Source: Chungangia koreensis (GTDB taxonomy: Bacteria; Bacillota; Bacilli; Bacillales_A; Planococcaceae). From it: DNA of 64,000 nucleotides. Positions 42,197-49,581 of this stretch are shown here, in pieces; the first letter of the stretch is position 1, and each line of letters starts with the position of its first letter. The translations under genes were made by a program, and so were the position numbers. Under the pieces are notes generated by a model. It was not told the DNA's origin, did no database searches, and worked only from the letters and a program-made list of their open reading frames with translations. The stretch lies in the NCBI RefSeq assembly GCF_042651785.1, contig NZ_JBHSEC010000005.1, positions 62,001 to 126,000 on the forward strand, in the 5' to 3' direction.

Positions 42197-43009
42197 CTAT
42201 TTTAAAATTCTCCATGCCGGAAGCTCTAAATCGTTATAGAGTTCTGGATGAATGAGTTTTCCAAGTTTTAAAGCTCCCTCTAATAATCTCGGAGAAGGTC
42301 TGCAATATAATTCTTCTTCCATCATATGTAAACGGCCGTTTTTTACTGAATTTAGCTCAGTCCACCCGGGGCGTTTAAGGACGAGTTCAGGTTTTACCTT
42401 ATCCGGACGGACACCGACCCACGCTAAAAGGATATAGTCGGGTTTCCGTTGTAACACATCGTCCCAGTCAGTTTGAACACTGGCAAGTTCCACATCATCA
42501 AAGATATTCCTTCCTCCAGCGATTTGACTCACTTCTGTTAACCAGTTCACCACTCCCGGAGTGAATACCGGCTTTGGCCACCATTCCCAGTATAATGATG
42601 GCCTTGTATCTGCTTGGCTGGTACGTTTTTTCATGACATGAATGAATGCCAAATATTCAGCTGCTCTTAATTTAGCCTGAGCCTCTATTCCGCAAATCTT
42701 TCCTACAGTGATTAGATCATCGGCAATATCATGTAAGCTTTGTGGATTGAGAATAATATGTGGGATCTCACGCTTCTCCAGTTCAATTACATTCTTCTCC
42801 ATACCAGGTACACTTAGTGAAGCTAAAACCAAGTCCGGTTTCAGTTTTTCGACTAAATCCATCTTAATTGATAAATCTGGACCGAGACGGGGAAGATGAT
42901 TAATCTGCTGGGGCCAATCCGAAAAATCATCCACTCCGACTAAATGATCGATTAATCCTAAGTAGGTAAGCAATTCCGTATTACTTGGGCAAAGTGAAAT
43001 AATCCTCAA
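42197..43009 (-). CDS. BtuF-like cobalamin-binding/periplasmic-binding-fold protein without signal peptide
   Basis: TTG at 43009 lies six bases after GGAGGG. The 270-residue protein opens directly with Arg-Ile-Ile-Ser-Leu-Cys-Pro-Ser-Asn-Thr-Glu-Leu-Leu, the start of the helical-backbone metal-receptor fold (BtuF/FhuD type). It continues with Val-Gly-Val-Asp-Asp-Phe-Ser-Asp-Trp-Pro, Leu-Lys-Pro-Asp-Leu-Val-Leu-Ala, Tyr-Trp-Glu-Trp-Trp-Pro-Lys-Pro and Arg-Pro-Ser-Pro-Arg-Leu. Neither this start nor the longer frame gives a signal peptide or lipobox, and no permease or ATPase gene is nearby. It may work in the cytoplasm or be exported another way. Ligand unknown. Confidence 0.75.
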   Translation of the reverse strand: MRIISLCPSNTELLTYLGLIDHLVGVDDFSDWPQQINHLPRLGPDLSIKMDLVEKLKPDLVLASLSVPGMEKNVIELEKREIPHIILNPQSLHDIADDLITVGKICGIEAQAKLRAAEYLAFIHVMKKRTSQADTRPSLYWEWWPKPVFTPGVVNWLTEVSQIAGGRNIFDDVELASVQTDWDDVLQRKPDYILLAWVGVRPDKVKPELVLKRPGWTELNSVKNGRLHMMEEELYCRPSPRLLEGALKLGKLIHPELYNDLELPAWRILK

Positions 43010-43099
43010 TTGATTCCCTCCGTTCATTTTTGAATAGTGTAGCAAAGATATGAACACTTTAGTGAGCTTTTAATCATATATTGTAAGTATGAAAGGGAT

Positions 43100-43127
43100 T
43101 TTACAATTTAGATTTGTAGGGTATAAT
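43100..43127 (+). promoter_or_regulatory. Strong sigma-A promoter of an untranslated leader or small RNA
   Basis: TTTACA (43100-43105), a 16-base spacer and a perfect TATAAT (43122-43127) lie 350 bases upstream of the MutS2-like gene and 270 bases upstream of a hairpin terminator. Confidence 0.65.
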
Positions 43128-43133
43128 GGAATC

Positions 43134-43402
43134 TGAAACTGATTTCAATGAGTAAATGAATATATATAGAGGTGCGTATTTGTGAGTGCGGTAGGTTCTA
43201 AATAGGGAAAAATTAATGGGAATAGAGACAGTGCGTGGGGATAGATTTTTTATCCTTTATTTGTTATTGGCTTATTTCCGCCTATGAAGATGCCTACCAA
43301 CTTTTATAAAGAGCGTAATTTCATGAAGAAACTTTAGTTTTTCATGCATTTTACTGTTGCCTTATAAACGTAAAAGCTGTGGGGTCTCCCGCAGCTTTTT
43401 TG
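43134..43402 (+). ncRNA. Candidate transcribed leader / small RNA upstream of the MutS2-like gene
   Basis: This stretch runs from the predicted start of the promoter at 43100-43127 to an intrinsic terminator at 43372-43401. It has no substantial reading frame. It contains a hairpin (CATGAA..TTCATG, about 43322-43346) and the terminator stem. It could be a small RNA or an attenuated leader of the gene 75 bases downstream. No known RNA family was recognised, and the call is inference from signals only. Confidence 0.4.
43372..43401 (+). terminator. Terminator upstream of the MutS2-like gene
   Basis: AAAGCTGTGGG and CCCGCAGCTTT arms (one G-U type mismatch) with a GTCT loop are followed by six T. 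No protein gene precedes it on this strand since tyrS. Confidence 0.85.
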
Positions 43403-43477
43403 TGTTCAACAACTCATTGAAATCAAAGTAGGTATCTTCATTGTAGACCATAATTCACAATGAGGAGAAATTAAAAA

Positions 43478-45376
43478 ATGAATAGTTATATGTTAGAAAA
43501 ATTACAATACAACGAGTTGAAAGATATGGTGAAGGCATTTTGTATAAGTGGATTAGGTAAACAACTGATTGACAAACTATTACCAAGTGGCAATCTGAAA
43601 GTTGTAAAACATCGATTATCCGAGACCTCTGAAGCACGTGCCATTTTAGACTCCGGTTCAGTTGTACCTTTCACAGGTATTTCCAATATTGAACATATCG
43701 TCTCTAAATTAGAGAAGGGAATCATTTTAGATCCTTCGGAACTGCTTAGTATTTCAGACTTTTTAAGAGGTTGCCGGAAAATAAAACAATTCATGATACA
43801 ACAGGATTTTACAGCACCGGCACTGGCCTCGTATGCTAATTCCATGTCAGACTTTCATTCGGTAGAAGAGGAAATCAACTTTTCCATTAAAAATAACCAG
43901 GTGGATTCGGCTGCTTCTAATGACCTGAAACGAGTTCGGTATCACTTGAAAACGACTGAGGAAAAGATAAAAGAAAGATTAAATCAGTTTCTAAACAGCA
44001 GTGCGAACCGCAAGTTTATACAGGAATTCATCATAAGTCAAAAAGATGACCGTTACACTGTCCCAATCAAAGCCTCATTTAAGAATCAGATCCAGGGAAC
44101 TGTCGTTGAGGTTTCCTCTAAAGGCTCTACTGTATTCATGGAACCGAGTGTGGTAGGGAAACTAAGTGCTGAATTAGCTACTTTGAAATCTGAAGAAGCG
44201 ATATTGGAATATCAAATACTTGCTACATTGACTGGGTACGTATTAGAAAATATTCAACCTATTAAGGTGAATATCGAGTTGATCGCCCAATACGATATGA
44301 TTTTCGCAAAAGCAAAATATAGCAGAGCGAATGGAGGCATTGAGCCCGCAATCAATGATCACGGATCAATTAGGTTATTGAATTGCAAGCATCCCTTATT
44401 GTCAGGAAATGTAGTTCCGCTACATTTTGAGATTGGGACTGATTACCGTAGTTTAATTATCACCGGACCTAATGCTGGTGGGAAAACCATCGTACTAAAA
44501 ACCATCGGTCTTGTTACGTTATCTGCTATGTCCGGGTTCCATATACCAGCCGAGAGAGGAACTGAAATTGCAGTATTTGATCGGATATTTGTCGATATTG
44601 GTGACAATCAGAGCTTGGAAAATGCACTTAGTACATTCTCATCTCATATGAAGAATCTATCGGAAATCCTTCAATCAGCAAATAACAATACATTGTTATT
44701 GTTTGATGAGATTGGAAGTGGAACTGAACCAAACGAAGGAGCGGCAATTGCGATATCCCTATTGGAAGAATTCTATTTAAAAGGGGCCATTACAGTGGCA
44801 ACAACGCATTACGGAGAAATCAAACGATTCTCTGAACTGCATGTTGACTTTATGAACGCGGCCATGCAATTTGACCATGAGACGTTAGAGCCGTTATATA
44901 AACTCTTAATAGGGGAATCTGGGGAAAGTAATGCCTTATGGATCTCCAGGAAAATGAAAGTGCCGGAACATGTTTTAAAAAGAGCGGAAGAATATATGAC
45001 TAATAAGGAATATCGCTTAGAACGGGTAAATGAGAGTAAAATCAGAAAACCAAAAGAAGAAGTTCACAAAAAAGAACATAGAATTGATTATCAAAAAGGG
45101 GACCGTGTAAAACTGTTAGACCACAATGACTTTGGGATCGTATACAAAGAAATGGATCAATACTATAATGTCACGGTATTTTACAAAGAGCAGTTTATAG
45201 AAGTAAATGAAAAACGTCTTGCTTTAGAGTTTAAAGCAGAGGAGCTATATCCTAAGGATTATGATTTAGAGTCCTTGTTTGTAGATTATAAAATCCGCAA
45301 ATTGAATCATGATATCGAGCGCGGTTCAAAAAAGGCGCTGCGAAAAATTCAGAAAGAAATACGTAAAAATAAATGA
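43478..45376 (+). CDS. MutS2-like ATPase lacking the Smr domain
   Basis: The 632-residue protein has the MutS2 N-terminal core (Leu-Gln-Tyr-Asn-Glu-Leu-Lys, Gly-Lys-Gln-Leu-Ile), the Gln-Gly-Thr-Val-Val-Glu-Val-Ser-Ser segment, and His-Pro-Leu-Leu before the ATPase. Its Walker A is Gly-Pro-Asn-Ala-Gly-Gly-Lys-Thr at about 330-337 and its Walker B Leu-Leu-Leu-Phe-Asp-Glu-Ile-Gly-Ser-Gly at about 407-416. A KOW-like segment is at about 540-590. Typical MutS2 has about 785 residues with a C-terminal Smr nuclease domain, which is absent; a basic tail ends the protein. MutS2 proteins act on branched DNA and collided ribosomes; this paralogue's role is unknown. Confidence 0.83.
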   Translation: MNSYMLEKLQYNELKDMVKAFCISGLGKQLIDKLLPSGNLKVVKHRLSETSEARAILDSGSVVPFTGISNIEHIVSKLEKGIILDPSELLSISDFLRGCRKIKQFMIQQDFTAPALASYANSMSDFHSVEEEINFSIKNNQVDSAASNDLKRVRYHLKTTEEKIKERLNQFLNSSANRKFIQEFIISQKDDRYTVPIKASFKNQIQGTVVEVSSKGSTVFMEPSVVGKLSAELATLKSEEAILEYQILATLTGYVLENIQPIKVNIELIAQYDMIFAKAKYSRANGGIEPAINDHGSIRLLNCKHPLLSGNVVPLHFEIGTDYRSLIITGPNAGGKTIVLKTIGLVTLSAMSGFHIPAERGTEIAVFDRIFVDIGDNQSLENALSTFSSHMKNLSEILQSANNNTLLLFDEIGSGTEPNEGAAIAISLLEEFYLKGAITVATTHYGEIKRFSELHVDFMNAAMQFDHETLEPLYKLLIGESGESNALWISRKMKVPEHVLKRAEEYMTNKEYRLERVNESKIRKPKEEVHKKEHRIDYQKGDRVKLLDHNDFGIVYKEMDQYYNVTVFYKEQFIEVNEKRLALEFKAEELYPKDYDLESLFVDYKIRKLNHDIERGSKKALRKIQKEIRKNK

Positions 45377-45397
45377 ATCAATCTATATCTGAATGGT

Positions 45398-45426
45398 GGA
45401 CCCTCAAATACGAGGGTCTTCTTTTA
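45398..45426 (+). terminator. Terminator after the MutS2-like gene
   Basis: GGACCCTC and GAGGGTC arms around an AAATAC loop, then TTCTTTT. Confidence 0.82.
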
Positions 45427-45493
45427 GTTTGGGTTGATAAGATGTTTACAATTTTTAAAAACTCAAGTTGTTTAAGCGGATTTGGGTACAAAT

Positions 45494-45522
45494 AAAAGAC
45501 GACCTGGAATTGGTCGTCCTTA
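45494..45522 (-). terminator. Terminator of ku
   Basis: On the minus strand AGGACGACC and GGTCGTC pair around an AATTCCA loop and are followed by TTTTATTT. Confidence 0.82.
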
Positions 45523-45531
45523 AGGCCGCAT

Positions 45532-46374
45532 CTATGCTTCTTTTTTCTTCTTGGCAGCCGCTTTCTTTTTCCTTGGTGCGGCAGCAGGTTTTTTCTTTGT
45601 CCGATCGAGTGATGCCTGAAGAGCAGCCATTAAATCGGTAACGTTTGTTGCTGCGGCAGCCGGTTGTTTTTCTGTAGCTGTTACAGTCAATTGACCAGTA
45701 CGCTTGTCCTCAATGAGTTCCATTAAAGCAGTTCTGTAATCATCATTGTATTTCTCTGGTTCGAAGTCTGTTGTAAGCTGGTCCACTAAAAGGAGTGCGG
45801 TTTTCAATTCTTTTTCGACCACTTTTTCATCGCTTGGGATATTCGGGACATCCTCCACTTTACGGACTTCATCAGGGAAGTGAATGGTCTCCATCAATAA
45901 TGCATCCTTGTAAACACGTACAACAGCCAGTTGCTCTTTCGACCTTATGATGATTTTTGCGACCCCGATCTTGCCTGAATCCTGCAATGCTTTCCTTAAA
46001 AGTGCATATGCTTTTCCTCCACCAGTGTCCGGAGCCATGAAATAACTCCGTTCAAAGTAAATCGGATCGATTTCCTCCAATTTCACGAAGTCAATGATCT
46101 CAACCGCCTTTTCCTCATTTTCTTTTCGGAGGCGTTCGAGTTCTTCGGCATCTAATACAACAAATTTATTCTTTGAATACTCATATGCCTTTACAATATC
46201 CTCATTTTGAATTTCCTTATCACAAACGGGGCAAACTTTCTGATAGCTGATGGGTGAATGGCACTCTTTGTGAAGCTGCCTCAGTTTTATGTCTTTATTT
46301 TCAGTCGCGGCATGAAGCTTAATAGGGATATTGACTAACCCGAAGCTGATGCTGCCTTTCCATACTGTATGCAT
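45532..46374 (-). CDS. ku: Non-homologous end-joining protein Ku
   Basis: ATG at 46374 after AGGTGATC gives Met-His-Thr-Val-Trp-Lys-Gly-Ser-Ile-Ser-Phe-Gly-Leu-Val-Asn-Ile, the standard bacterial Ku start; the longer frame upstream overlaps ligD and is rejected. The 280-residue protein has a Cys-Pro-Val-Cys pair in the zinc-like loop, the Ku core with Glu-Glu-Ile-Asp-Pro-Ile-Tyr-Phe-Glu and a Lys/Ala-rich C-terminal tail (about 255-280) that binds DNA. Ku binds double-strand ends and recruits LigD, which is divergent 106 bases away. In B. subtilis this system protects spores. Confidence 0.95.
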   Translation of the reverse strand: MHTVWKGSISFGLVNIPIKLHAATENKDIKLRQLHKECHSPISYQKVCPVCDKEIQNEDIVKAYEYSKNKFVVLDAEELERLRKENEEKAVEIIDFVKLEEIDPIYFERSYFMAPDTGGGKAYALLRKALQDSGKIGVAKIIIRSKEQLAVVRVYKDALLMETIHFPDEVRKVEDVPNIPSDEKVVEKELKTALLLVDQLTTDFEPEKYNDDYRTALMELIEDKRTGQLTVTATEKQPAAAATNVTDLMAALQASLDRTKKKPAAAPRKKKAAAKKKKEA

Positions 46375-46480
46375 TCGATCACCTGCTTTTTTTCTTATTA
46401 TGTAGAGTTCAAGTAAAACCATGTATAACAAGTTCACCACATCAAAAGCTAAGTGGACGATCACGAAGGTGGTGAACGAT

Positions 46481-48328
46481 ATGAAACCAATGCTTCTAAC
46501 AGCAGCAGATGAATTGCCAAGCGGCAAGGACTGGGTTTTCGAAACGAAATATGACGGATTTCGTTGTATTCTGAATTGGGATGAAGACGGAATTTCTTTG
46601 ATCAGTCGCAATGGAAAATCATTAAATGAGATGTATCCTGAAATCCTCCTCTTTTGTGAAGAAATAAAATCTCAAATGCTACCCTTTCTGCCCCTATCAT
46701 TAGACGGTGAGATTGTATATTTGGTCAACGATTATAAAAGCGAGTTTTCGAAAGTTCAAACGAGAGGCAGGATGCGTAATCGGGATGTCATTGACCAACA
46801 CGTTCAGAAATTCCCATGCCATTATGTAGTATTCGATCTTCTGAAAATACAAGGCGAAGAACAGGCAACAGATTCATTGACGAAACGAAAAACCTCACTG
46901 AAAAAGTTATTTAAACAATTGGGTCTACCTTTAAAAGTAGATTATTTAAACCAAATAAAACTTCAACTTGTAGAAGTATTTACTGATTCAGAAAGATTAT
47001 GGCCGTTTGTCGTAAATTATGGCGGTGAAGGAGTAGTAGCGAAAAGCAAGAGAAGTATATATGAAAACGGAAAGCGGACTGACCGTTGGTTAAAGGTGAA
47101 GAATTGGAGAATCATAACGGTAGCCTTGACGAAATATGATAAAGTAAACTCCTATTTTTTTGGTGCGGTCAATAAAGAAGGTCAGTGGATCGAAATCGTC
47201 AATTTCCTCCATGGAATGTCTGATGAGGAAGTCAAAACGTTGGCTACACTATTTCAACAGAACGGAAAGAAGACTTCTTCTTCAATTTGGGAACTTGAGC
47301 CATCAATCTGTGCTAACGTCGGATGTATCGATTTTGATGGAACACATATGAGGGAACCGAGATTCCAATCCTTTAACTTTGAAAAGGGACCATTAGATTG
47401 TACGTGGGAAACGTTACAGCGTCAGCTCTATCCAATTCCGGAACGTGTGGAAGTCACCCATCCCGATAAACCGATTTGGCCAGAGATTGGGTATACGAAA
47501 GATGATTACTTGCTCTATTTACAAAAGATTTCTTCTTATATGCTGCCTTTTTTGAAAGACAGGTTATTGACAGTCATTCGCTATCCCCATGGTGTGACGG
47601 GGGATGTTGAACGTTTTTTCCAGAAGCATGCACCAGACTACTCTCCGGAATTTATACAAACAAAGCTTGTCGAGGATATTAACTATATCCTTTGTAATGA
47701 CATTGAATCATTACTTTGGCTCGGTAATCAGTTGGCATTGGAATTTCATATTCCATTCCAGACTATTCATACTGAAAGGCCTACTGAGATTGTGTTTGAT
47801 TTGGATCCGCCATCTGTACAAGAGTTTACCTTAGCCATAGAGGCAGGGCTACGGCTAAAGGCGATACTTGATCAGTTCGGACTCCACTCTTTTGTGAAGA
47901 CTTCCGGCGGGAAAGGCCTGCAAGTGTACATTCCCTTGACAATGGACAGTTTTACTTACGATGAAACCGGAATATTTACGAAGTTTGTATGTGACTTTCT
48001 CGTTGAGCAAGAGCCCCAATGGTTCACGACGGAGCGGTTAAAAAAGAACCGGGGAAACAAGTTATACTTGGACTACGTACAGCACAAAGAAGGAAAAACG
48101 ATCATCGCACCATATTCCCCAAGGGGAAATGAAGGCGGATTGGTTGCTACACCTTTGAAATGGGAAGAGGTCAATTCTAACTTAAGGCCAGGACAGTTTC
48201 CGGTTCCAGCAGTGTTGGACCGTGTAAGAACTATGGGTAACCTGTTCAAGGATTTTGACTATGTCAAAGAAAAGCAGCCATTTGGTGATGTATTGGATCA
48301 ATTGAAGGAAATCGTTAAACACGGATAA
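46481..48328 (+). CDS. ligD: NHEJ ATP-dependent DNA ligase/polymerase LigD
   Basis: ATG at 46481, after AAGGTGGTGAACG, is preferred over an ATG 20 codons upstream. The 615-residue protein has an N-terminal ATP-dependent ligase domain with the adenylated lysine in Thr-Lys-Tyr-Asp-Gly-Phe-Arg (Lys at about 23), Leu-Asp-Gly-Glu-Ile-Val and Glu-Gly-Val-Val-Ala-Lys. A C-terminal LigD polymerase domain starts at about 335 (Pro-Asp-Lys-Pro-Ile-Trp-Pro) and has the metal-binding Phe-Asp-Leu-Asp-Pro-Pro at about 438. There is no phosphoesterase domain, as in B. subtilis LigD. It fills and seals Ku-bound breaks. Confidence 0.95.
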   Translation: MKPMLLTAADELPSGKDWVFETKYDGFRCILNWDEDGISLISRNGKSLNEMYPEILLFCEEIKSQMLPFLPLSLDGEIVYLVNDYKSEFSKVQTRGRMRNRDVIDQHVQKFPCHYVVFDLLKIQGEEQATDSLTKRKTSLKKLFKQLGLPLKVDYLNQIKLQLVEVFTDSERLWPFVVNYGGEGVVAKSKRSIYENGKRTDRWLKVKNWRIITVALTKYDKVNSYFFGAVNKEGQWIEIVNFLHGMSDEEVKTLATLFQQNGKKTSSSIWELEPSICANVGCIDFDGTHMREPRFQSFNFEKGPLDCTWETLQRQLYPIPERVEVTHPDKPIWPEIGYTKDDYLLYLQKISSYMLPFLKDRLLTVIRYPHGVTGDVERFFQKHAPDYSPEFIQTKLVEDINYILCNDIESLLWLGNQLALEFHIPFQTIHTERPTEIVFDLDPPSVQEFTLAIEAGLRLKAILDQFGLHSFVKTSGGKGLQVYIPLTMDSFTYDETGIFTKFVCDFLVEQEPQWFTTERLKKNRGNKLYLDYVQHKEGKTIIAPYSPRGNEGGLVATPLKWEEVNSNLRPGQFPVPAVLDRVRTMGNLFKDFDYVKEKQPFGDVLDQLKEIVKHG

Positions 48329-48339
48329 GAGGTGGAAGG

Positions 48340-48588
48340 ATGGAAAAGGGGAAAATTATGGATTTGGAAGTGGAAAACCCGATGATTACTGGAGAAGGAC
48401 TGCCGGAGGAGCCACAGGAAGAGGAAATCTTATTCTCATGTGATCTTTGTCATCAGGAAATTTATGAAGGGGATTCCTACATTTACTATGCAGGAGATAT
48501 TTTCTGCAGTTCACATCACTTAGGTGAACACTTGTTGAATCACGGATTGGCAGAAACAAGAATTGCGAAAAGAAAAGTATTTCACTAA
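48340..48588 (+). CDS. Small Cys/His-rich protein coupled to ligD, possibly zinc-binding
   Basis: The gene starts 12 bases after ligD at an ATG after AGAGGTGG; an in-frame ATG at 48358 after AAGGGG is an equally good start. The 82-residue product has an acidic first half with Val-Glu-Asn-Pro-Met-Ile. Its second half has Cys-Asp-Leu-Cys-His, then Phe-Cys-Ser-Ser-His-His, giving four or more possible zinc ligands in a LIM- or treble-clef-like spacing. The Glu-Asn-Pro-Met motif recalls small YqaI-type proteins, but that similarity is weak. Operon position suggests a link to end joining. Function unknown. Confidence 0.7.
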   Translation: MEKGKIMDLEVENPMITGEGLPEEPQEEEILFSCDLCHQEIYEGDSYIYYAGDIFCSSHHLGEHLLNHGLAETRIAKRKVFH

Positions 48589-48591
48589 TTG

Positions 48592-48627
48592 AAAAAACCC
48601 TGCAGCCAATATGGCAAGCAGGGTTTT
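48592..48627 (-). terminator. Terminator of rpsD
   Basis: On the minus strand AACCCTGC and GCAGGGTT arms surround a loop with partial GCC/GGC pairing and are followed by a T run. Confidence 0.88.
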
Positions 48628-48639
48628 GTTGAGGTAAGA

Positions 48640-49242
48640 TTACCGGCTGTAGAACTCAACGATAAGTGCTTCGTTAATTTCTGCACTCAATTCGCTGCGT
48701 TCTGGTAGACGTACGAATGTACCAACTTTGTTATCAGCATCGAAAGAAAGGTACTCAGGTACGTAGTTGTTAACTTCGATAGATTCATCAACTACAGTCA
48801 AGTTTTGGGATTTCTCACGAAGAGAGATCGTTTGACCTGGTTTTACGCTGTAAGAAGGGATGTCAACGCGTTTGCCATCAACCATTACGTGACCATGGTT
48901 GACTAATTGACGAGCTGCACGACGAGTGCGAGCAAGACCAAGACGGTAAACTACGTTATCAAGGCGAGTTTCAAGAAGGATCATGAAGTTTTCACCTTGT
49001 TTACCAGCCATTTTAGCAGCTTTATCGAAAGTAGTTCTGAATTGGCGTTCGTTGATTCCGAACATATGACGAAGCTTTTGCTTCTCTTGCAATTGCAAAC
49101 CGTATTCAGAAAGTTTTTTACGTTGGTTAGGACCGTGTTGTCCTGGTGCATAAGGGCGTTTTTCTAATTCTTTTCCTGTACCGCTTAGGGAAATACCAAG
49201 ACGGCGGGAAATTTTCCAAGATGGACCTGTGTAGCGAGCCAT
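48640..49242 (-). CDS. rpsD: 30S ribosomal protein S4
   Basis: The 200-residue protein begins Met-Ala-Arg-Tyr-Thr-Gly-Pro-Ser-Trp-Lys, has the S4 N-terminal domain and then an S4 RNA-binding domain (Thr-Arg-Leu-Asp-Asn-Val-Val-Tyr-Arg-Leu-Gly at about 92-102, Asn-His-Gly-His-Val-Met-Val-Asp-Gly-Lys). There are no zinc-binding cysteines, so it is the C-minus type. It is an early 16S rRNA binder that nucleates 30S assembly. GAGGAGG precedes ATG. It is a single-gene unit with a long leader, as in B. subtilis. Confidence 0.97.
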   Translation of the reverse strand: MARYTGPSWKISRRLGISLSGTGKELEKRPYAPGQHGPNQRKKLSEYGLQLQEKQKLRHMFGINERQFRTTFDKAAKMAGKQGENFMILLETRLDNVVYRLGLARTRRAARQLVNHGHVMVDGKRVDIPSYSVKPGQTISLREKSQNLTVVDESIEVNNYVPEYLSFDADNKVGTFVRLPERSELSAEINEALIVEFYSR

Positions 49243-49400
49243 GTATAAGCTCCTCCTCTATTTTGGTTTTATTTTGTTGTAAAATAAAAACCAGAAGTGT
49301 TCAAGTCGATTGCCATTTTATCATCCTGCAACTTCGCCCCTGCAGCCAAGGGGTTACGCGATGCACCATTGGAAATCGATCCAAGGTATAAAATGAACAG
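49243..49400 (-). promoter_or_regulatory. rpsD leader, candidate S4 autoregulatory region
   Basis: Read on the minus strand, the leader has a CCCC/GGGG hairpin (49337-49353). Closer to the gene an A/T-rich hairpin (GGTTTTTATTTT with AAAATAAAACC, 49265-49292) lies just before the AGAGGAGG site. A TATACC near 49393 may be the -10. B. subtilis rpsD is known to be autoregulated by S4 through its leader; that this leader works the same way is inference. The rest of the 339-base gap up to dgcP shows only the dgcP start region. Confidence 0.5.
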
Positions 49401-49581
49401 ATTGACACACACAACTGCTGCGTTTATTTTACACAACGAACATCATACCGCTTTTCCCATCTACTGTCAAGAGCATGAGAATTTTACTATAAATAAATCT
49501 TTCAAAATAGTCTAAAAGGTTTGAATGAGCTATACTTATGTTAATTATAAGAGGGATAATTATACGAGATAGGTGAGTGCG

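Noticed and set aside
43173..43208. Very short frame beginning GTG within the leader of the MutS2-like gene as a possible leader peptide
   Set aside because: Only about eight codons, with no run of regulatory codons; the evidence favours an untranslated RNA or leader, which is itself uncertain.
46375..46480. Possible sigma-G promoter between ku and ligD
   Set aside because: B. subtilis ligD is forespore-expressed, but I could not find -10 and -35 boxes of adequate match and spacing here, so no promoter is called.
46375..46611. N-terminal extension of Ku overlapping the divergent ligD start
   Set aside because: Bacterial Ku begins at the Met-His-Thr-Val-Trp-Lys-Gly segment, which has its own ribosome binding site. 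The extension has no family counterpart and crosses the divergent promoter region.
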